Source of the DNA: Rhynchonema sp. JSB1_4
Taxonomy: Eukaryota; Nematoda; Chromadorea; Monhysterida; Xyalidae
Reading direction: 5' to 3'
DNA length: 64,000 nt
NCBI GenBank assembly: GCA_030248065.1
Contig: JASAMV010005288.1
Span: 39,639-103,638 of the forward strand
Below the pieces are notes generated by a model. That model was not told where the DNA came from, searched no databases, and saw nothing but the letters and a program-made list of their open reading frames with translations. Position 1 is the first letter of the stretch; the number at the start of each line of letters is the position of its first letter. The position numbers and the translations under genes are program-made. This document shows positions 63,132 to 64,000 of this stretch, piece by piece.

Positions 63132-63416
63132 CAAGTTCGCGCCACCGTAAACGTGCAATAAACTACCCAGTTCTTGTTGAGACATTTCAGTCGCCTTGAC
63201 TTCAATAAAAAAACTACCATCGTTAAATAACAGATCACAAGAGATGATAGATGCGAAAAAATGACCAAAAATATGGACTACGCCTGATGGAGGCGCGTCT
63301 GACCAGAACAGCCTTGGCTCACGAAAATCCCATCGAGTAACTTTTTCACAAACATTTTTTATTCTAACACATCTCTGTGCTTTATCACTCTCCGCCAATA
63401 AATCAACAACGCCCGA
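63132..63416 (-). CDS. Coding-like exon, weakly BRCT-like
   Basis: A 95-codon open stretch on the minus strand runs from a modest acceptor (ACCGAAAG) to a good donor (AACTTG, then GTGAGC) in phase 0. That matches the phase of the CtIP-like exon starting at 62629. The end of the translation (LFNDGSFFIEVKATE, then QQELGSLLHVYGGANL) has the pattern of the start of a BRCT domain, with a hydrophobic strand, a helix and a GG turn, and reminds me of the second BRCT of nibrin/NBS1. The match is short, and a different protein is quite possible. The true left boundary is uncertain. Confidence 0.4.
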
Positions 63417-63539
63417 CTTTCGGTGTAACAAATAAACGAACAATTACAATCAATCAACGAAACAGCATGACGACGGTTGTTGAAGGGATGCCGCAACAGA
63501 AATTTTCACGTGAATCATTTTCTTTTCAACAATCACTTC

Positions 63540-63656
63540 CTATTCGTGTTCTTCGGTGCGAAGGCGAGCGTTAGGATTCGTCAAACGGATGTTCAACTGA
63601 TTGGCGCGCTCGACGATCACCTGGAGGTACGGAGGAACTGTATGCAATCTGCGACA
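63540..63656 (-). CDS. Putative terminal exon of an unidentified upstream gene
   Basis: From a TTTTTAG acceptor at 63657, a frame of 38 codons runs to TAG at 63542-63540. Its translation (VPPYLQVIVERANQLNIRL...) is protein-like with an amphipathic helix character. Alternatively it is an internal exon ending at CAG before GTGATC (63620). I do not recognise it. Confidence 0.3.
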   Translation of the reverse strand, partial: CRRLHTVPPYLQVIVERANQLNIRLTNPNARLRTEEHE

Positions 63657-64000
63657 CTAAAAACAGTTTTGATCTGGTCGGCCCCACCAAAAGTAACACC
63701 TACATATATTTGCTACTCGATGCGTGACGACTGATACTTGCAGCAGAATCGATGCAACGTTTTAGCTTGCCAAACTGCAAACACTAGCGATTGGTTTGTT
63801 CCAAAACCAAAAGATGCGAAACAAAATTTTATGTTTGCGCCTGGGTTCAAGTTGAGTTGGGTTAGACTTAGGCTTAGGTATTGCTGCCGCAAGAAAACCT
63901 TGTTTTACCATAAGCACTTTTAAGCAATTTTTGGCACTTTTGACAGATTTCTGGGGTCATTTTTTCAGGAACACCCCTTTGGGTATGGGAAATTTTTGAA
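63657..64000. other. Right end of window, unresolved
   Basis: The minus strand has short open pieces with possible splice sites (for example AAACATTGCATCG near 63755 and a GGTGTTACTTTTGGTGGGGCC stretch near 63690-63710), but no chain I can defend. A gene entering from the right is likely. Confidence 0.3.

Noticed and set aside
1..64000. CRISPR array, bacterial operons or prophage
   Set aside because: The DNA is eukaryotic with spliceosomal introns; the tandem repeats seen have no uniform spacers.

Overview
The window is metazoan nuclear DNA with intron-rich genes. Intron 3' ends mostly read TTTCAG or TTGCAG. A nematode-like source is my best inference, because the first gene has the astacin-EGF-CUB-TSP1 architecture of nematode NAS proteases, and the second is a three-homeodomain ZFHX/zfh-2 factor, the form known from protostomes. 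I cannot name the species. Introns are large for a nematode and full of small inverted-repeat transposons.

Layout. (1) 1460-7065, plus strand: the 3' part of a secreted astacin metalloprotease gene. I joined fifteen exons, and all exon phases agree; the 5' end lies outside the window. (2) 9387-36001, minus strand: a complete zfh-2/ZFHX3/4-type gene with 35 coding exons and 2635 codons. It has an array of C2H2 zinc fingers, polyglutamine tracts and three homeodomains. It converges on the astacin gene. Its intron 11 is about 9.5 kb and holds a candidate 4.3 kb inverted-repeat element with coding-like pieces. (3) 36.05-59.3 kb: about 23 kb without a recognisable gene, upstream of zfh-2 and rich in ATTA/TAAT cores. 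(4) 59613-62629, minus strand: seven exons of a CtIP/Sae2/COM-1-type DNA end-resection factor. Its last codons and stop lie inside a MITE arm. A coding-like exon with BRCT-like character (63132-63416) and a further exon with a stop (63540-63656) lie upstream of it.

Mobile DNA. Four hAT-like elements share CAGGGTT ends and 8-bp target duplications: 181-1432, 1818-2308, 3711-4215 and 9871-10410. The first contains a nested Harbinger-like MITE, and the 9871-10410 copy preserves the matching empty site. Further elements are a third hAT-like element (61183-61603), a long-TIR MITE (59317-59646), hairpin MITEs (about 60.33 and 19.8-20.0 kb), and a repeat family with copies near 44.1 and 62.7 kb.

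The most unexplained signal is a ten-base word, TGATGTTTCA. It occurs 16 times on either strand, 15 of them between 6.2 and 34 kb, in introns, in exons and at splice acceptors. The three genes have no evident shared pathway: extracellular matrix or cuticle proteolysis, neural or developmental transcription control, and DNA double-strand-break resection. No mRNA evidence was available, so exon limits rest on AG/GT sites, reading-phase agreement and family similarity.
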